64,000 nt of DNA from Karalla daura (GCA_029224185.1 CM055205.1:9421588-9485587); one strand, 5' to 3'. Positions 1 to 11,142 are shown, counted from the first letter of the stretch. A program made the numbers and translations. Notes: generated from the sequence alone by a model not told the origin.

Positions 1-1035
1 TTGGGTGCTCGTGGAGCGACCACTAGGTGGAGTCCAGCGCTCGAAACCCTGTTGACAACGTGGAGGAGCTCTGTTGGCCACGAAGAAGAAGAAGCAGTGG
101 TTGGTTGTTAACATTGACCAGCATGACCAACACGCTGCTGCATGCATACTCCTTGTTGACTTGTTGACTCTCACTCAGAGAGAGAGAGAGAGAGATAGAG
201 AGAGAGAGATATAGAGATATAGAGAGAGAGAGATATAGAGAGAGAGAGAGAGTAGCACTCCACCCCCAAATGATCAAAATCAAAACATGGCCACCATAGG
301 CATGTATAGAATTATTACATATGTCTATAATGGTCACCCACACCCCTCAGCCTCAGCTCCTCCAGACGCCTCACAGCTTTGAGCCATCGCCATGGCCTGA
401 ATCGCCCTTCTGGTATAAAACTGTGTGTCAGACTTGACCTGAGTCTGCAGCAGTCAGCCGTGAGCGGACGCCTGACGGCGACGTCCTGCTGGCTCTGAGT
501 GAAAGCCTTCAGGAGAAAGCGAGTTAGCGGACGCATAAATGAAGCAGGTAATGAAAAAGCCAGTCGGCGGTTGAGTGGAAAGTACACAGCGTTCGCTTTC
601 TTTGGAGTCGGCTTGAGTCATCGGAGCCGGAGTAATTACTTTGTTGTAAATCGTGTCAGGCTTTGAAAGGGCAGCACCTGAACGCCCACCCAGTCGGACC
701 AGAAGCTGATGTCAAAACATTCATCTCACAAACCTTACCTACTCCTCGCAATGTGGAGACGCTCCAGGACCTGTCAACATGTTTCACAAGTGTTTTGGTT
801 TTGTTTTTTCCAAAAAAGTTAAAAGGACTTTTCTGAAGGAGGAAACTCAACCTTTATTAAAAGGAGAGCCACCAGCAGTCCCGCACTATTAGATGTGTTG
901 TTGAAAGAAGAACTAAAATGTTCTGTGACAGGTCGCCGCTTCAGGATATGTCTCAGCATCAGACAGACGCTGTCAGAGAGCGATCAAACAGATCCTGACG
1001 TTTTCTTTCTTTTTTTCCTCTGTTTTGTTTTCCAG
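1..1035 (+). other. FAM91A1 intron (partial)
   Basis: This stretch lies upstream of the first recognisable FAM91A1 exon and ends with a pyrimidine-rich tract and AG acceptor at 1034-1035. I found no earlier exon in it: the residues that precede the first visible exon in the human protein do not appear in any frame. It contains an interrupted GA/GATA repeat near 175-252. A TATAAAA string near 414 has no supporting promoter context. Confidence 0.7.
175..252. repeat. (GA)n / (GATATA) interrupted microsatellite
   Basis: A purine-rich GA dinucleotide repeat interrupted by GATATA units, inside the FAM91A1 intron. The spurious open frame across it is low complexity. Confidence 0.9.
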
Positions 1036-1148
1036 AATGCCGTTTCTATGTACTGTCGCCTGGGCTTTGCTGTGAAGAAAGGTCAGGTGTTCAGCTCAGA
1101 CCAGCTCCACCCCACCTGGAAGAACGCTCCCTCTGTCAACAGACTCAA
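1036..1148 (+). CDS. fam91a1: FAM91A1 exon a (first in window)
   Basis: The acceptor is ttttccag|AAT and the donor is AA|GTACGT. The exon opens with NAVSMYCRLGFA and ends in NRLK, the lysine codon being completed by the next exon (phase 2). Confidence 0.93.
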
Positions 1149-1744
1149 GTACGTGCCCCGTCCATTGTCCTGCAATGCCAACGTTTGCCCTCTCTCATTT
1201 TCCTGAATTTATCCTCGTTCTAACTTGGGAGCTGTGGAATCGCTGGTTTCCTCAGAAATGCCTCAGATGCTGTTTTAGAAGTGCCTTCTGCACAAATCCT
1301 CATGTTCACCTGGCTGAGTGCTGATTGGCTGTCTTGCCTGCCACTCACGTGAATGTTCACGCTCCAACAATATCAAAACTTTCCATATCCGAACTTCATA
1401 TACGAATGAGGTTTTGGAGATGCTTTCATATGCGCTTTCTGTTTGTGTTTGGCCAACAAAGCCAAGGCTTCCTCATCCCTGGCTCGGCTCAACTTTAAAC
1501 CCAACTTTATTGGGTCCGATGCGCCTTATTTTCCCCCAAATATTTCACTCGCATGGAGCACGGGAAAGAGTCTCTCTCAGGTCAGTCGTGTTGACCTCGC
1601 TCTGTCTCTGGATGGTGGCGCTAGGAGCACCATGGACCCTCAGAAGATGCTGTTGTCCTGGGAGCAGGGCAGTCCAGTCATGGAGGGGGGGTCGTCAGCC
1701 ACCGACACCGACACCACCAGCCTGGAGGACCAAGGTCTGTCTGT

Positions 1745-1807
<63 letters not shown>

Positions 1808-4800
1808 CAGAGTCACAGGCACTTTGTGGTGGAGTCCGATTGAGGCAACAATGCTACTTCATCCCTAACAAAGTTCAGTCGTGCCCCTGAAAGTCTTTTT
1901 CACTTTTAAAGCTTTTCAAGCGTAATCTAGTCTAATCATGATCACCCGTTCACACACCGATAACGAGTGAAAGCTTAGCTTCATCAGCCTCCGACGTGGC
2001 CTCTCGCACACGCTGACCAGCCGCCTCGCCTCGCTCCCCTCTCTGCAGCAGACACAGGCAGCGTGAGCAGCCTCAGCATCCCGGCCGCGCCCACCAAGAG
2101 GATCGCCTTCCTGTTCGACTCCACCCTCACCGCTTTCCTCATGATGGGCAACCTGTCCCCGGTGAGCCGCTCCGCCCCGGCGCCCGGGCCCGCCGCGCCT
2201 CGTAGCGGACACAGTGAACAGTGAAACCCAGGCTGAAAACAATTCTGTTCCCGTGTGTCCGCCAGAACCTGAAGAGCCACGCGGTGACCATGTTCGAGGT
2301 GGGGAAGCTGTCCGACGAGACCCTGGACAGCTTCCTGGCCGAGCTGGAGAAGGTGAGACGAGCAGAGGAGGCACGGACGAGGAAGAAGCGTCGATGTTTT
2401 AGGGGCTCGTGGCCGGGCCTGTCCACGCTCACCCACTGGCGGTCCTGGGTGTCTTTCAGGTGGAGAGCACAGCGGAGGGCGAGGCCCAGCGTTACTTCGA
2501 CCACGCTCTGACCCTGAAGAACACCATCCTCTTCCTGCGCTACAACAAAGAACTCACTCAGGACCAGGGACCCGACATCCCTAACATAGGTAGATATACA
2601 GGTTCAGACAGGAAGTAAAGGTGATTTGTGCATTCGTGTGGAGAGAATAGTGGTTTCGGTTTTCAGTCCCCCCCTCCGCCCCCCAGCATCGAAACCAGTG
2701 GAACAGAAAGACCAGCTCCAGTCTGCTAGTCATGGTTTCCTCTTTGCTCGGCCGGAGTTTCGTGTGGTTTGTCGCCGTGGCCCGTCACGACAGAGAGCGA
2801 GAGAGCAGACGTGTCGTAAGCGCCGTTGTTTGAAGCGCATATCAATCAGATGGAAATGAGAGCCGCGAGCTGGGAGGTGAATGCGAGGGAAGGTGTGGGT
2901 GTATGTGTGACTCCGTCACGTATTCAATGGGGGGAAAAATATGTATGTATTTATGCTAAAAATAAAGCATGAGTTATGGCCAAAACAAACAGGGTAAAGA
3001 CAAAGGTTGGTTTTCAGCGACATAGCCGTCCGTCACCTGTGATAGATGGAAACAGTAATTACCTGTAGCAGACAGCCTGCTCTTCCAGAGCCTACCTAAA
3101 CATGCGCGATGGCAGCTGACAATCACTTGTTAAAGTTTTGGGAGCTTGTAGTCGACCTGCTCAGATCCTCCTCTGTGCTGCAGGGCCCTGGGCTGGTCCC
3201 TAGGGGGCGCAGCAGAGCGGCAGGCCTGCGCTGACAGACACAGAAAAGCTCCGGGTTTCCATGTCGCTACCATTGTGCCACCAGATGCTGTTTGTTTGTC
3301 TTGGCCGCGTGCCTGGCTCGTGATTGTCTTATCTCTGGCTCGTCCTCATCCTCCTCCTCCTCAGCTCCGGGCGTCTGCCGAGCAGCGAGAGGCTGCTGGC
3401 AGCCAGCGAAGTGAAGCCCTCAGTGGTGCAGGAGTCTAGAGATGATCCCGGCGATTGTTCACTTAGCGAGGGAGGAAATGGCAACAAATGTTACTCCTCA
3501 GTCTAGACTCGCCTTTGCTGGGTGGAAGCGCCAATATCGCACTATGGCATAAGGAATTTAGGGAAAGCATTAGCAGGTGCGAAACCTTTTTCGTTTTTGA
3601 CTTTTACGAGACAGACTTTCTCAGTTTCCTGACACCGTCTCCTTGATGTGTGAGATTTATCTTTTAATCTTTCCCTCGCTGCTGTTAATAGTCACCTGTC
3701 GCCTCTTAGAGTTATATGAAGCTGGAAACAGGTGATTATTAGATCCGAGAACATTAGTTTTACAGTTATGTTCCTTTTAGAGAGCGTTCCTTAGAAGCCA
3801 CCCCAGAGAGAATGTCTTCTTACCCCGGGACTATAAAGACAGAGAGGGTCCATGTTCCATGTCGCCCTTCCTCATCTGCCTCTCGTAATCTATATGAAGG
3901 GTTCGTCTTGTGGGTAGTTTAACCAACAGTGGGCATATCTCTGTTTCAGTAAGGCTGTGATCTCTGCCTCAGTCCTGTTGCGTGGCTGATGCCCTCCCCC
4001 CACTTCCCTGTTGAGCAGGTTTCCCCTTGGACATGCTGCGCTGCGAGAGCCTGCTGGGTCTGGACCAGGCCACCTGCAGCCGCGTCCTCAACAAGAACTA
4101 CAAGCTGCTGGTCTCCATGGCCCCGCTCAGCAACGAGATCAGGCCCATCAGCAGCTGCACGCCTCAGGTAGGACGGCCCGGGGGCCGGAGGGGAGGGAGG
4201 GCAGAGAGCCCGCGCCATGCTCTCTCTTAGTGGCTGATTTCCACGCAGATCCCTGCGGTCGTTGCTGCCCTCTCACTCCGTGTGCACACTCGTGATTTGG
4301 GACTGCGTGCTGTTGCCCCCAACTACAGAACTACACAGAGAGAGAGGGAGGGAGAGAGGGAGGGAGGGAGGGAGGGGGAGGGAGGAAGGGAGATGAGGCT
4401 CATGGGTAATTCCTCTGCCTGGCTGCGGTCCAGCCTTCAAGCTGAGCTCGGAGAAGTTAAACTCTTGTTGTGCCACTCACGCTGCTGTTTATCCCCGCAC
4501 CGCTGGGGCCCAGCGAAGTGGAACTGAGAGAACCTTTTCCCCGCTTGCCGCTCACATCCGCGCCAGCAGCGTCTATCTGCTCCTCGGCCGGAGGAGCGGC
4601 GCGCCGGCTCCTCCCTCTCCCTCTCTCTCTCTCTGTCCTCGTCTGTGTTGATTCTTGAGCTGTCTGAGCTCTGTGTTTGTCCCGGCATCGACGGGTTGTG
4701 CCTCTGCCCCCGCAGCACATCGGCCCGGCCATCCCCGAGGTGAGCTCCATCTGGTTCAAGCTGTACCTGTACCACGTGACCGGTCAAGGCCCCCCGTCCC

Positions 4801-5977
4801 TGCTGCTGTCCAAAGGCTCCAGGCTCCGCAAGCTGCCCGACATCTTCCAGGTTGGGCCCCGCTAAACATCCATCGGGCCGAGCCCCGCGCCTGACCGAAC
4901 ACGGCAACGAAGGCGCGGATACGGGGCGGAATAAGCCTCTTTGAAGTCAGATTAGAAAAGCCCCCCCCCGCGTGCGATAAGGGAAACAATGCCGGGCGCC
5001 CGATCAAAGATGAGGCTGTATCGCTTTTCATTCCTCCCCGACACCCGCCCTTTGTCAGCTCTGGCCTCGGCGTTTCAGTCAGAGGACCGGGTAATCGGAG
5101 CAGTGGAGGTGAAATTCAAAGCCCTGGTTTCTCACAGCGGAGCACCTGGTGCACCGCAGTCACTGTCAGGCCACAGCGCACACCTGTGCTCTCCTCCTCC
5201 TCCTCCTCCTCCTCCTCCTCCTCCTCCGCCGAGGCTTTCTTTTTCACCCCGTCCTAGGAATGTGACACAGGGGACAAAGCAGAGCTGACATAATGCAGAC
5301 AGTCAGTCAGGTAGCGGGACGCCTCCCTTTCTAATTCACCGCGGCCTTTTTCGCTCCAGAGATCACTCACGGACGGCCTCGCCACGTTCAGAGCTGCAAG
5401 TGAATAACAAAAAGCGAGGAAGAACGACACCTTGGTGTCCTAAAAAAAAGTCAAGTTCAGTGGGAAGAACGATGCAAAGATTCACAGGGTGTTAAAAACA
5501 CCAGCGGGAGGTGGAAGGTTGGCAGGCTGGCATGTCAGTGCGAAAGGAAGATGGAAGTTTCCTCTCCTTCTGCTTTGTTTTCCCACCATCTCAATCAGAC
5601 CACGTCTGGTATGAATACCAAGCAGGAGATTATTTTCATGTGGAAACCTTCAAATGTGGTAGAGGAGAAACTCTGAAGGATTTCTTTGCTCTTGAATCCT
5701 CCTCTCGCTGCCATCCTTTCATATGACCTTGAGTCAGGAGTCTCTCCCTCTGTGTGAGTCTCATTCTGTGCATCCGTCGCTCCGTCCCTCTGCCCAGGTC
5801 TACGACAGGTTGCTGATCACTTCCTGGGGTCACGACCCCGGCGTCGTACCCACATCCAACGTGCTGACCATGCTCAACGACGCCCTCACACATTCTGCCG
5901 TGCTCATCCAGGTACACACACACACACAAACAAGCTCCACTAGTTTAGCACAAAGTGTCATTGTGTGGCTTTATGAA

Positions 5978-6070
<93 letters not shown>

Positions 6071-8891
6071 ATCATCAGGGCCATGGCATGCATGGTCATG
6101 GGGAAACGGTTCACATCCCCTTCCCCTTTGATGAAGAAGACCTGAAAGCAGGTAAGGTGGTGTTGTTGTATATGGATAATGCTCAGACATGATCTATAGT
6201 ACAATCTGTTTACTTAGGGTTAAAGTAAATTCATAGTCAGATTCTTTGCCAAGTTGTATAGTTAGGAGTTTGCATTAAATATGCACAGTGTCAGTGCGTG
6301 CATATACAGATTTCTGCAATGTTTGTTGATAATATAATACTATAATGGCATCCTTCTAGTATCAATAATAGTATGTTGTGGCTGTGGCACATGAATGATT
6401 AGCACATCCTGGGTGAAGAGGCGCTGCTCTCTCTAGTGGCTTATATTACATTCAGCGCCTGGCTTTGAGGGGTTTAACTCGTCAAACGTCCCAAAGAGAA
6501 TTGATATCCTGTGAAATCCTTTTCCTTGTGCATTTGTCAAGCTTACCGCAATCCTCGAAGTTTCATCCCCTTTATAACGGCCCCCTCTCCACCCCCACCC
6601 CTCTGCAGAGTTCTCCTACTCCAACATGTGCACACACAAGGCTCTGCAGAAGCTGAAGGAGCAGGTGGACCTGGAGCACCAGTGCGGCTACATCACCATG
6701 CTCAACTCCAACAACAGGCACCGCCGCAGGGCCAGCGACAGCGCCGAGTGCAGAGGTGTGAACCGGGGAGATAAGAGCCCGCAGTCCAATTACAAAAGGC
6801 GTCCCTGCCAATGACGGCCATTAGCTCTGATTGTGCAAATTAGATAAGGATGGCTCCCGGTCGGGTCTGATTATGCCGTTTGTCCTGCTGATCGCGTCCC
6901 CACCCCATCACGATAGCCTTTGTTAATGGACGCGGATCGAACAGAGTTAGCCTTTGCTCTGAGATCCACCGATCGAACCATCCTGATGGCAGTGACCCTG
7001 GTTTCCCTGTAACAACGCAATAGGGGAGTGAGCGGGCTGTTTTCAGGCATTTGATATCCGGTCCACACAATTTGGGGAATGTGAGGTCGTCCTAATGGGG
7101 TTCTGATGGAGACTTGCTGCTTCTCTCCCAGGGGACACCCATCTAGGAGCCGGCCTGGACACCAACGGCAGCACCGAGTCCTTCGAGCTGGTGACGGAGG
7201 AAAACGGCGAGGGCAAAGCAAAGACAGACAGTGGGTCTGCTTTTACCTGCCGAGAGAGAGTGCCTCCATAGGAAACGCACCTTCACGTCTGGTGTTGTAA
7301 CGCAAGCTCTGTTCTTCCTTCCTTCCTTCCTTCCTTCCTTCCTTCCTTCCTTCCTTCCTTCCTTGCAGGCCTGTCCTCTGAGGACGAGTGGGTCCCTCTC
7401 GAGCTGTGCTTCGGCATGCCGCTGTTCAGCTCCGAGCTCAACCGCAAGGTGTGCCGAAAGATCGCCTCGCACAAACTCTGCAGCAGCGAGAGGTGAGGAG
7501 GGAAACGCTGAGGCATCCTGCAGAAACTCACTCATGTTTAAAACATGACGACGAGTCTAAAATTACATGGTGCGGTGGCGCCAGACTTCAGCTTTGTTGT
7601 GCTGTTCTTTTTTTCCTCCAGCCTTCAAGAGCTCCTCCATTCGAGCCGAAAGCTATCGTTGAAGGTGTTGAGCTTCGTTCAGTCATATCAGGTAACGAAA
7701 AAAAAACCCACCCTCGGCTGTCTGCTCGGGCGCCCCCGCCAGAACAGAACAGAAATAATGAACACGTCCGCGCTGTGATTTCACAGCCTCAGCCCGTCGG
7801 AATTAATAGATGTTTTAGAAATGTGTCCTCTCCCGGTGATAAGATGCTTCGGCGGTGACATTTAGAGACGATTTTCGAACTGTTTTTTCACGCGGGTGAA
7901 GAGGCCGAGAGAAGAATTGCGAGCCACTCCATTGAAGTTTTTGTTTGGCGTGGATCGGAGGTTCCACGCTGCTCGTGTCGTCGCCCTCTGAACGTGTTGG
8001 TCGGCCTCGCGGAGAGAAGAGGAGAGAAAGCCGGGAGGGCAGGAAACGCACAGTCATAGAGACAGGAGCAGCAACACGCCGTTGCCTGACAGATGGGTGG
8101 AGATAAAAATAAAGTATTTTGTTTATTTGCCAGTATTTTGGTGTATGTGGGGATGGAGGGAGAGAGAGGGAGAGAGAGCAGGAAAAAACAATTTAGCGGA
8201 GGGTGGAAGGGCACGGTTAAACTGCAGCTTCAGTTTAAAAAGGAACATCCTGCCTCGCTCGCTGCTACGCAGCCTCCTCACCCGCTCCGCCTCGGCTCGA
8301 CTCGACCGCTGTGGGTTGTTCACTGCTGGGCCACGTGGTCACCTGAAACCTTGGACGGTGGTTGAATAGTCATGTTCTGCTCTCTAGGTCTGAAAAGTGG
8401 TCGAGCCCAGGTCCGAGTGCTTGAAAATGCTTGAAATTTAAGATGATATATGATTTTATTTCCTTTGTCGTCATTGCAGAACTGTGAAATTGTGTAGGTT
8501 ATATCAGATATATGCTGGAAATGGGACCTTGAAAAATGCTCCATTTTGACTTGGAAAAAGTTGTATGTTTCTAAATTGGCCTCCACCCACTTCCAAGTCC
8601 TGCTACTGCCCCTTTATCCGTCCAGTGGCTCTGTGCCTGATGGTGTTGCGGGGCTTCAGCTCCTCGCTCTGACCTGTCCTGTCCCTTCCCCGTGTGTGTT
8701 CCCAGGACGGCGTGCAGCCCTCCGACCCGGACAGCGGCGTGTCCAACCCTCTCAGCCAGCCCCCGGCCGAGTCCGGCGTCCCCCTGCCCGCCCTCAACCT
8801 CCTCTTCAAGGACGGCCAGCTGAAGGAGTGGAGCGGGCGGGCCCCTCCTCCCCTGGAAATCTCAGCTCTGCAGAAGGACCAAACCACATAG
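1036..8891 (+). CDS. fam91a1: FAM91A1, C-terminal two thirds (14 exons)
   Basis: FAM91A1 is a cytosolic adaptor. With TBC1D23 and golgin-97/golgin-245 at the trans-Golgi, and with WDR11 and C17orf75, it captures endosome-derived vesicles. Coding exons read here: 1036-1148, 1625-1734, 2049-2161, 2266-2352, 2460-2589, 4019-4167, 4716-4850, 5798-5911, 6079-6151, 6609-6755, 7132-7230, 7369-7492, 7622-7691, 8706-8891. All introns are GT-AG and phases match at each junction, giving 549 codons and a TAG at 8889-8891. Family hallmarks include NAVSMYCRLGFA, TKRIAFLFDSTLTAFLMMGN, RYFDHALTL, LRCESLLGL, GPAIPEVSS, LLITSWGHDPGVVPTSNVL, LCFGMPLFSSELNRKVCRKI and a closing LPALNLLFKDGQLKEWSGR. The human protein has about 838 residues, so roughly the first 285 lie left of the window. 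The least conserved stretch is the linker in exons 6609-6755 and 7132-7230. Identification is by recalled sequence and is very strong. Confidence 0.96.
1625..1734 (+). CDS. fam91a1: FAM91A1 exon b
   Basis: The acceptor is cgctag|G. The exon encodes STMDPQKMLLSW followed by a Ser/Asp/Thr-rich linker and ends CAAG|gtctgt (phase 1). A (CA)n tract starts about 12 bp after the donor. Confidence 0.92.
1747..1806. repeat. (CA)30 microsatellite
   Basis: A perfect CA repeat of about 60 bp that begins 12 bp past the exon b donor. Confidence 0.97.
2049..2161 (+). CDS. fam91a1: FAM91A1 exon c
   Basis: The acceptor is ctctgcag. The exon encodes ADTGSVSSLSI, then the conserved KRIAFLFDSTLTAFLMMGN block, and ends in phase 0 at CCG|gtgagc. 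Confidence 0.95.
2266..2352 (+). CDS. fam91a1: FAM91A1 exon d
   Basis: 87 nt, phase 0 at both ends, encoding NLKSHAVTMFEVGKLSDE through LAELEK. The acceptor is cgccag and the donor AAG|gtgaga. Confidence 0.95.
2460..2589 (+). CDS. fam91a1: FAM91A1 exon e
   Basis: Acceptor tctttcag, donor ATAG|gtagat (phase 1). It encodes VESTAEGEAQRYFDHALTL and on to PDIPNI. Confidence 0.94.
2590..4018 (+). other. FAM91A1 longest intron in window (1.4 kb)
   Basis: GT-AG intron between the GEAQRYFDHAL exon and the DMLRCESLLG exon. I see no exon, repeat family or recognisable element in it. The reading frames across it are short and unsupported. Confidence 0.8.
4019..4167 (+). CDS. fam91a1: FAM91A1 exon f
   Basis: Acceptor ttgagcag, donor CAG|gtagga. 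It encodes GFPLDMLRCESLLGLDQ, then the SRVLNKNYKLLVSMAPL block, ending SSCTPQ in phase 0. Confidence 0.96.
4716..4850 (+). CDS. fam91a1: FAM91A1 exon g
   Basis: 135 nt, phase 0 at both ends. It encodes HIGPAIPEVSSIWFKLYLY, then HVTGQGPPSLLLSKGS and RLRKLPDIFQ. The acceptor is ccccgcag and the donor CAG|gttggg. Confidence 0.96.
5191..5227. repeat. (CTC)n trinucleotide repeat
   Basis: About twelve CTC units in the intron between exons g and h. Confidence 0.95.
5798..5911 (+). CDS. fam91a1: FAM91A1 exon h
   Basis: 114 nt, phase 0. It encodes VYDRLLITSWGHDPGVVP, then TSNVLTMLNDALTHSAVLIQ, which is nearly invariant in vertebrate FAM91A1. Acceptor ctgcccag, donor CAG|gtacac. Confidence 0.97.
5980..6068. 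repeat. (GT)44 microsatellite filling a FAM91A1 intron
   Basis: About 89 bp of uninterrupted GT occupies just over half of a 167-bp intron (5912-6078) and stops only about 10 bp before the acceptor. Confidence 0.98.
6079..6151 (+). CDS. fam91a1: FAM91A1 exon i
   Basis: 73 nt, encoding GHGMHGHGETVHIPFPFD then EEDLKA. The acceptor is ggatcatcag, directly after the GT repeat; the donor is GCAG|gtaagg (phase 1). Confidence 0.95.
6609..6755 (+). CDS. fam91a1: FAM91A1 exon j
   Basis: Acceptor cctctgcag, donor AGAG|gtgtga, phase 1 at both ends. It encodes EFSYSNMCTHKALQKL and CGYITMLNSNN, then a basic/Ser-rich stretch that diverges from the human sequence I recall. Confidence 0.94.
7132..7230 (+). 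CDS. fam91a1: FAM91A1 exon k
   Basis: 99 nt, phase 1 at both ends. It encodes a variable linker and then DTNGSTESFELVTEEN. The acceptor is tctcccag; the donor is ACA|gtgggt, a weaker match to consensus. Confidence 0.92.
7316..7364. repeat. (CTTC)n tetranucleotide repeat at a splice acceptor
   Basis: About twelve CTTC units run up to the gcag acceptor of the next exon and therefore form its polypyrimidine tract. Confidence 0.97.
7369..7492 (+). CDS. fam91a1: FAM91A1 exon l
   Basis: Encodes SLSSEDEWVPLELCFGMPL and FSSELNRKVCRKIASHKLC. Acceptor cttgcag, donor GAGAG|gtgagg (phase 2). Confidence 0.96.
7622..7691 (+). CDS. fam91a1: FAM91A1 exon m
   Basis: 70 nt, encoding SLQELLHSSRKLSLKVL then SFVQSYQ. 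Acceptor tttcctccag, donor CAG|gtaacg (phase 0). Confidence 0.95.
8706..8891 (+). CDS. fam91a1: FAM91A1 terminal coding exon
   Basis: Acceptor gttcccag. It encodes a variable Pro/Ser linker, then GVPLPALNLLFKDGQLKEW, SGRAPPPLEISALQKDQTT and a TAG stop. The LLFKDG...EWSGR block matches the human C terminus. Confidence 0.95.
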   Translation, partial: DGVQPSDPDSGVSNPLSQPPAESGVPLPALNLLFKDGQLKEWSGRAPPPLEISALQKDQTT

Positions 8892-8967
8892 ACCCCCCCA
8901 CCCACCCACTAAACCCCCACCCGCCCTCCCACCCGCCCTCCCACCCACCCTCCCACCCACCCTCCCC
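8892..8967. repeat. CCCACCC/CCCTCCC degenerate minisatellite
   Basis: Short C-rich units (CCCACCC, CCGCCCTCCCA) are repeated right after the FAM91A1 stop. Confidence 0.9.
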
Positions 8968-10164
8968 TCTGAAACTTCCAGAGTGGGTCGTGAGGAGATT
9001 CTAGTTCGAGGTCCGGTCCTGCATCCTCATCCCCGGTCACCAGGAAACACTCACTCAGAAGCCTCTCGTCCATCTGTGTCCACTCATGGGAGATTTAGCC
9101 TCGCCAGCACTTTGTCACTCCCTCGCTGTGAGGGGTCATCCTTCTGACAGTGTTGCCAGCATTAGCTCAGACCCCCCCCAGCCCCCCCCACCCCCAGACC
9201 CCGCCCGCTGTGACCCTCTGTGATCCCTCGTATTCGTATCAAGGCAGTGTTACCTGTTGGAGTGGTGCTATAATCTCAGTATATGACAGCAATGCAGGCA
9301 AACAGAAGATAACCCCCCCCCCCCCCCCCAGACCACCCCAACCCCCGGGACACTATTTTACCCCCCCACCCGACCCCACCACCCCCCGATCAGTGGACGT
9401 TTTGTGAGCCTCGAGAGCGGAGTGTGAAGTGCTTGATATCGTGTAAATGTTCTAAACTCTGTGTTGAGCAAAGACTTCAGGAATCAGCTGACAACATTAT
9501 GCACATTCTAGGACCAAGTCTTTGGACTGAAGACCTAATAGTGACCCCCCCCCCCCCCCCCCACCCCGCTGGCCCCCTGTGTCGTCTCATGTTTAGGTGA
9601 TCTGATGCATGATATTGTCGCACAACTCGTACCACAGAAAAAAAAACACACAAAAAAAAGAAAAGAAAACACTTTCCTCTTTACTTGTAATCAATATCGG
9701 GGGCATTTGTTATTTGCACTGTGCAGGATTTCTCCAAACCTGTGGATGAAGTAATGTCATGTTTTTTTCTTTTTGTTTTTCTCTTTCAAATGTCAGTTTT
9801 GACGTAGTGCGCACACGTTGTTAAAAGGTCGCGTCTGGAAACTGACCAGGCACCAGAGAAACTGCTGGTTTTCTCTCTCTCTTTTTTCATTTTTTTTAGA
9901 TCCTTTATCATTCTTTCTCTCCACAAGAGAACACCAAAGACCATCTTCTTTTCCTGTGCAAAGGAGCTTCATCCTGTTTTACTGTCTTTCCTTTTTAATT
10001 TGCTGCCTTATTCCTGTCGGCCAATCACATCACTACCAGGTCTCTGATCAAATCTCTGGACTCGATTGGCTTAGTTCTTTTTGCCTTGTTCTCCTTGTTT
10101 TTACAGATGATTATTTCAGATGATTTGTGTACATTTCAATGAGTGCGTGCGTGTGTACATAACC

Positions 10165-10170
10165 AATAAA
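10165..10170 (+). terminator. fam91a1: Candidate FAM91A1 poly(A) signal
   Basis: The first AATAAA after the stop codon, about 1.27 kb downstream. It is followed within about 50 bp by T/GT-rich sequence (TGTTGG, GTGTCGGTGATTGTG). A further A/T-rich cluster with AATAAA-like motifs near 11175-11210 could be a distal site. Confidence 0.65.
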
Positions 10171-11142
10171 ATCCACCCTGACCCCTGTTGGAGAACTTGA
10201 CGAGGTTAAACAAGTGTCGGTGATTGTGCGTGGAGCGGGGGTGGGGGCGGGCCGGGTGCGTGTGTGTGACCCCGGCCTGTTGCCTCTGCTGCCTGCCAGC
10301 ATCTCTTCCCTGGACCCGGTCCAGCGGGCGGTGCGCTCTTGGCCGGCCCGCCGCGCTCTCCGCGGGCCTCTGTTTACACCGTGTTTAAAAAACGAGGTTT
10401 GTAGTCTGGAGAGAGGCGCGCGGGCAAGCTTCGCCGCCGCGGAGGCTGCCACGCGCCCCCGGGACGGAGACGCCAACGCTTTGCCCCGCGCCTCAGAGAT
10501 GTGACGGCCCAAAAAAAAGCGTGTGAAGCCCGTCATGAGTGGTTCCAAGAATGCTTTTTTTCTTCTTTTTTTTTTTTTTTAGTGCGTTTCGATAGAGTGG
10601 TAACCCATTTCGTTCACTCTCTCCTCCGTTTCATTTGAGGGAATCTGCCTTCTTCGGTTTTTGACCCACTTGTGGTTGTCGTTTCTGATTGCGTGACGCT
10701 GTGGAAGATACAAAAAAAAAAGTCGTAACATGAGGTCCCGTTGAAGCATGATGACCGTGTAGAAATCGTTGTGCGTGTGTGTGTGTACCGTACACCTCAC
10801 TCTGTGTTCATACACGCCTACTTTTCACGCTGAGAGCCCCCCCCCCCCCTTACAAAATCCTGCCTGTCTGTTATCTAGTTGCAGTACTTGCCCCCCTCCA
10901 ACATTTCCCATCTAGCCCTGGGTTAAAATCCCCCCCCTGTGTTGGAAAAAAAATGCTAGTTTTGTATGTCAGCCTATATTTTAGGAAATCTCTGTTGTAG
11001 CTTGTTTAATGGGACTGTGAAAATGACTGAGTTAATAATAATGAGCTCTTGTAATTAAATGGGTTAAAAAAACAGAAAGTGACATTCCTTCAACATGCCC
11101 TTCCTCCATCTTTGTCCCATCTCCCCTTTGGTCCAGATACAT

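Larger units (their letters stand above)
8892..10190 (+). other. fam91a1: FAM91A1 3' UTR, C-rich
   Basis: Sequence after the stop codon to just past the first AATAAA (10165-10170). The first kilobase is unusually cytosine-rich, with CCCACCC-type repeats and uninterrupted C runs. The distal part is A/T-rich, as is common before a cleavage site. The 3' end is inferred from the signal and downstream GT-rich sequence, not from a transcript. Confidence 0.65.

Noticed and set aside
414..420. TATAAAA string as a promoter
   Set aside because: It lies inside a FAM91A1 intron with no start-site context.
1318..1890. A 190-codon open frame over the CA repeat at 1747
   Set aside because: It crosses a real FAM91A1 exon out of frame and is kept open by the dinucleotide repeat (Thr-His translation).
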